This document shows, piece by piece, positions 63,990 through 64,000 of a stretch of 64,000 bases of DNA (the first letter of the stretch is position 1; each line of letters begins with the position of its first letter). The stretch covers positions 702,001-766,000 of the forward strand of contig QVRM01002098.1 in the NCBI GenBank assembly GCA_003439945.1, written 5' to 3'. The position numbers and the translations under genes are program-made. Source of the stretch: Dermanyssus gallinae (lineage: Eukaryota; Arthropoda; Arachnida; Mesostigmata; Dermanyssidae). The notes beneath the pieces were generated by a model. That model had not been told where the DNA came from, searched no databases, and saw only the letters and a program-made list of their open reading frames with translations.

Positions 63990-64000
63990 ATGGCGGCAGG
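63990..64000 (+). CDS. Possible start of a gene continuing beyond the window
   Basis: The last bases contain gagaATGGCGGCAGG, a start codon in a favourable context encoding Met-Ala-Ala. It follows the triplet-rich leader-like region. Only three and a half codons are visible, so it cannot be identified and could be chance. Confidence 0.15.

Overview
The window is nuclear DNA from a metazoan, most likely an arthropod. The evidence is spliced protein genes with GT-AG introns, mariner and non-LTR retrotransposon debris, and many (TA)n and CAN/GTN-type microsatellites. A chelicerate such as a mite would fit, but nothing in the sequence fixes the species. Three genes could be assembled exon by exon with matching splice phases. 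SMG9 (+, 539-5760) is a nonsense-mediated decay factor. EIF2D (-, 23254-9037) is a translation initiation and recycling factor. BDP1 (+, 26011-40775) is the TFIIIB B-double-prime subunit of the RNA polymerase III machinery. SMG9 and EIF2D converge; EIF2D and BDP1 diverge from a 2.76-kb intergenic region. All three serve RNA or translation housekeeping, but no operon-like coupling is implied.

Layout. 1-538: SMG9 5' flank and probable 5'UTR. 539-5760: SMG9, eight coding exons, with a decayed mariner in intron 2. 5761-9036: SMG9 3' region and a CA/CAG-rich intergenic stretch. 9037-23254: EIF2D, thirteen coding exons; its introns hold retroelement tails, an internally deleted mariner, a degenerate reverse transcriptase and several microsatellites. 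23255-26010: shared 5' region. 26011-40775: BDP1, twelve exons, with a decayed LINE in the 4-kb first intron and a 3.1-kb last exon that is modular and Thr/Ala-rich. 40776-54500: gene-poor repeats, including an almost intact mariner with two in-frame stops (47760-49049) and a 224-bp tandem duplication. 54530-58130: fragments of several non-LTR retrotransposons. 58130-61100: no recognised gene. 61120-62550: a GC-rich segment with promoter-like motifs. 62100-64000: CAN/GTN low-complexity DNA ending in a possible translation start.

The most notable points are these. The BDP1 reading frame breaks at about six places, mostly explained by a surplus base in a short homopolymer, whereas SMG9 and EIF2D are flawless over 21 exons. 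All three mariner copies abut (TA)n arrays. A perfect 29-bp-arm fold-back lies inside a LINE reverse transcriptase. Two 5'-truncated retroelement tails with restriction-endonuclease-like motifs and (TAA)n ends sit in an EIF2D intron. A GC-rich segment near 61.3 kb combines YY1-, NF-Y-, USF- and CHR-like motifs. I found no convincing wholly new biological system; the coding content belongs to known families.
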